Assembly: GCF_905404315.1 (NCBI RefSeq)
Contig: NC_066301.1
Location: forward strand, 6,572,001 to 6,636,000
Length of the DNA stretch: 64,000 nucleotides
Source of the DNA: Leptidea sinapis
Taxonomy: Eukaryota > Arthropoda > Insecta > Lepidoptera > Pieridae
Direction of reading: 5' to 3'
A model generated the notes under the pieces. The model worked only from the letters and a program-made list of their open reading frames with translations. It made no database searches and was not told where the DNA came from. Shown one piece after another: positions 63,437 through 64,000 of this stretch (the stretch's first letter is position 1; each line of letters begins with the position of its first letter). The position numbers were made by a program, and so were the translations under genes.

Positions 63437-63646
63437 ACCAGTTCGAGGCTCCTTTGCACAGGATGCCGGCTAGATTATGGGCCACTTTCTGCCGTGAAGC
63501 AGTAACGTCTAAGCATTACTGTGATCCGAAAATTACTGGGCAAATCAGACTTTGCATCTTATGTCTCAAGGTGACGAGCGCAGGTGTAGTGCCATTCAGA
63601 AATTTTGAGGTTTTTTAAGAATCCTGAGCGGCACTGCTTTGTAATG
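63437..63646 (+). repeat. SINE-like family copy, 3' truncated
   Basis: ACCAGTTCGAGGCTCCTTTG, GATGCCGGCTAGATTATGGG and AATCCTGAGCGGCACTGCTT. The polyA end and about 40 bp before it are absent. Confidence 0.88.
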
Positions 63647-64000
63647 GCTTTTTCTTATAATTTTTGATTAGACATATTATTTTTATTAAGCTATTTCTAG
63701 TTTTATTAAGCAGGTATTCTTTTACGAAGGTTTAGGACAATCGATTAATTTATCACAATTCATTACGTTTATCTCCGATTCTATACAGTTATCATAACTT
63801 TATAGAATCGCTTATGGTTCTAACCTTTACCTTTTTTGCTTCCCGGTCCTGTAACTCGTATTGCTAATCTTTCTACAGAATATTAGCTAGAATTAAATAG
63901 CATTTGAATATGTCCACTTGAAGTTGTATATATATTAATTATTATTTTACTTGTTGTTGATGCTACAATAACTATATACCTAGTATTCTACTTAAAATGT
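63647..64000. other. AT-rich end of window
   Basis: No gene or repeat recognised. Confidence 0.4.

Overview
The window looks like nuclear DNA from an insect, most likely a moth or butterfly. It is AT-rich, has spliced genes with long introns, and is crowded with transposon remains of kinds I know from lepidopteran genomes: RTE-type LINE tails ending in TGATGATG, several other LINE 3' ends, tRNA-headed SINEs, Helitron-like pieces ending CTAG, piggyBac, mariner and PIF/Harbinger. This assignment rests on recognition by eye; no search was run.

One host gene can be assembled. Ten coding exons on the plus strand between 15939 and 37023 join in frame to a 386-residue secreted protein: signal peptide, three immunoglobulin domains, a threonine-rich stalk and a short tail. 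The Ig pattern is that of the lachesin / Dpr-interacting-protein (DIP) neuronal recognition family. A likely promoter lies just upstream (GCGCATGCGC palindrome, TCAGTT initiator) and a polyA signal lies at 37215. Its introns are full of insertions: a LINE tail abuts the acceptor of exon 3, a SINE-like copy fills most of intron 5, and two Helitron-like pieces lie end to end in intron 4.

The most notable object is an apparently complete PIF/Harbinger transposon at 59218-61986, with 47-bp terminal inverted repeats and TAA target duplications. It carries two intact spliced genes on opposite strands: a 393-residue DDE transposase (minus) and a 312-residue MADF-BESS protein (plus). The genes interlock, with exon 2 of each lying inside the only intron of the other. 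The 3' 464 bp of the element, including transposase exon 1, is repeated in tandem with TAA at each junction.

Layout: 1-75 possible end of an upstream gene; 192-1154 a 100-bp minisatellite; 1.2-15.2 kb intergenic transposon remains, including two foldback elements with tRNA-like arms at 8.7 and 15.3 kb; 15.8-37.2 kb the Ig gene; 37.2-59.2 kb broken retrotransposons, two related MITE-like elements, a piggyBac remnant and tRNA-headed SINEs; 59.2-62.5 kb the Harbinger element and its duplication; 62.5-64 kb a Helitron end and two SINE-like copies. A roughly 300-bp SINE-like family with a polyA tail occurs about 16 times and is the most frequent repeat. Nothing bacterial, CRISPR-like or viral was seen.
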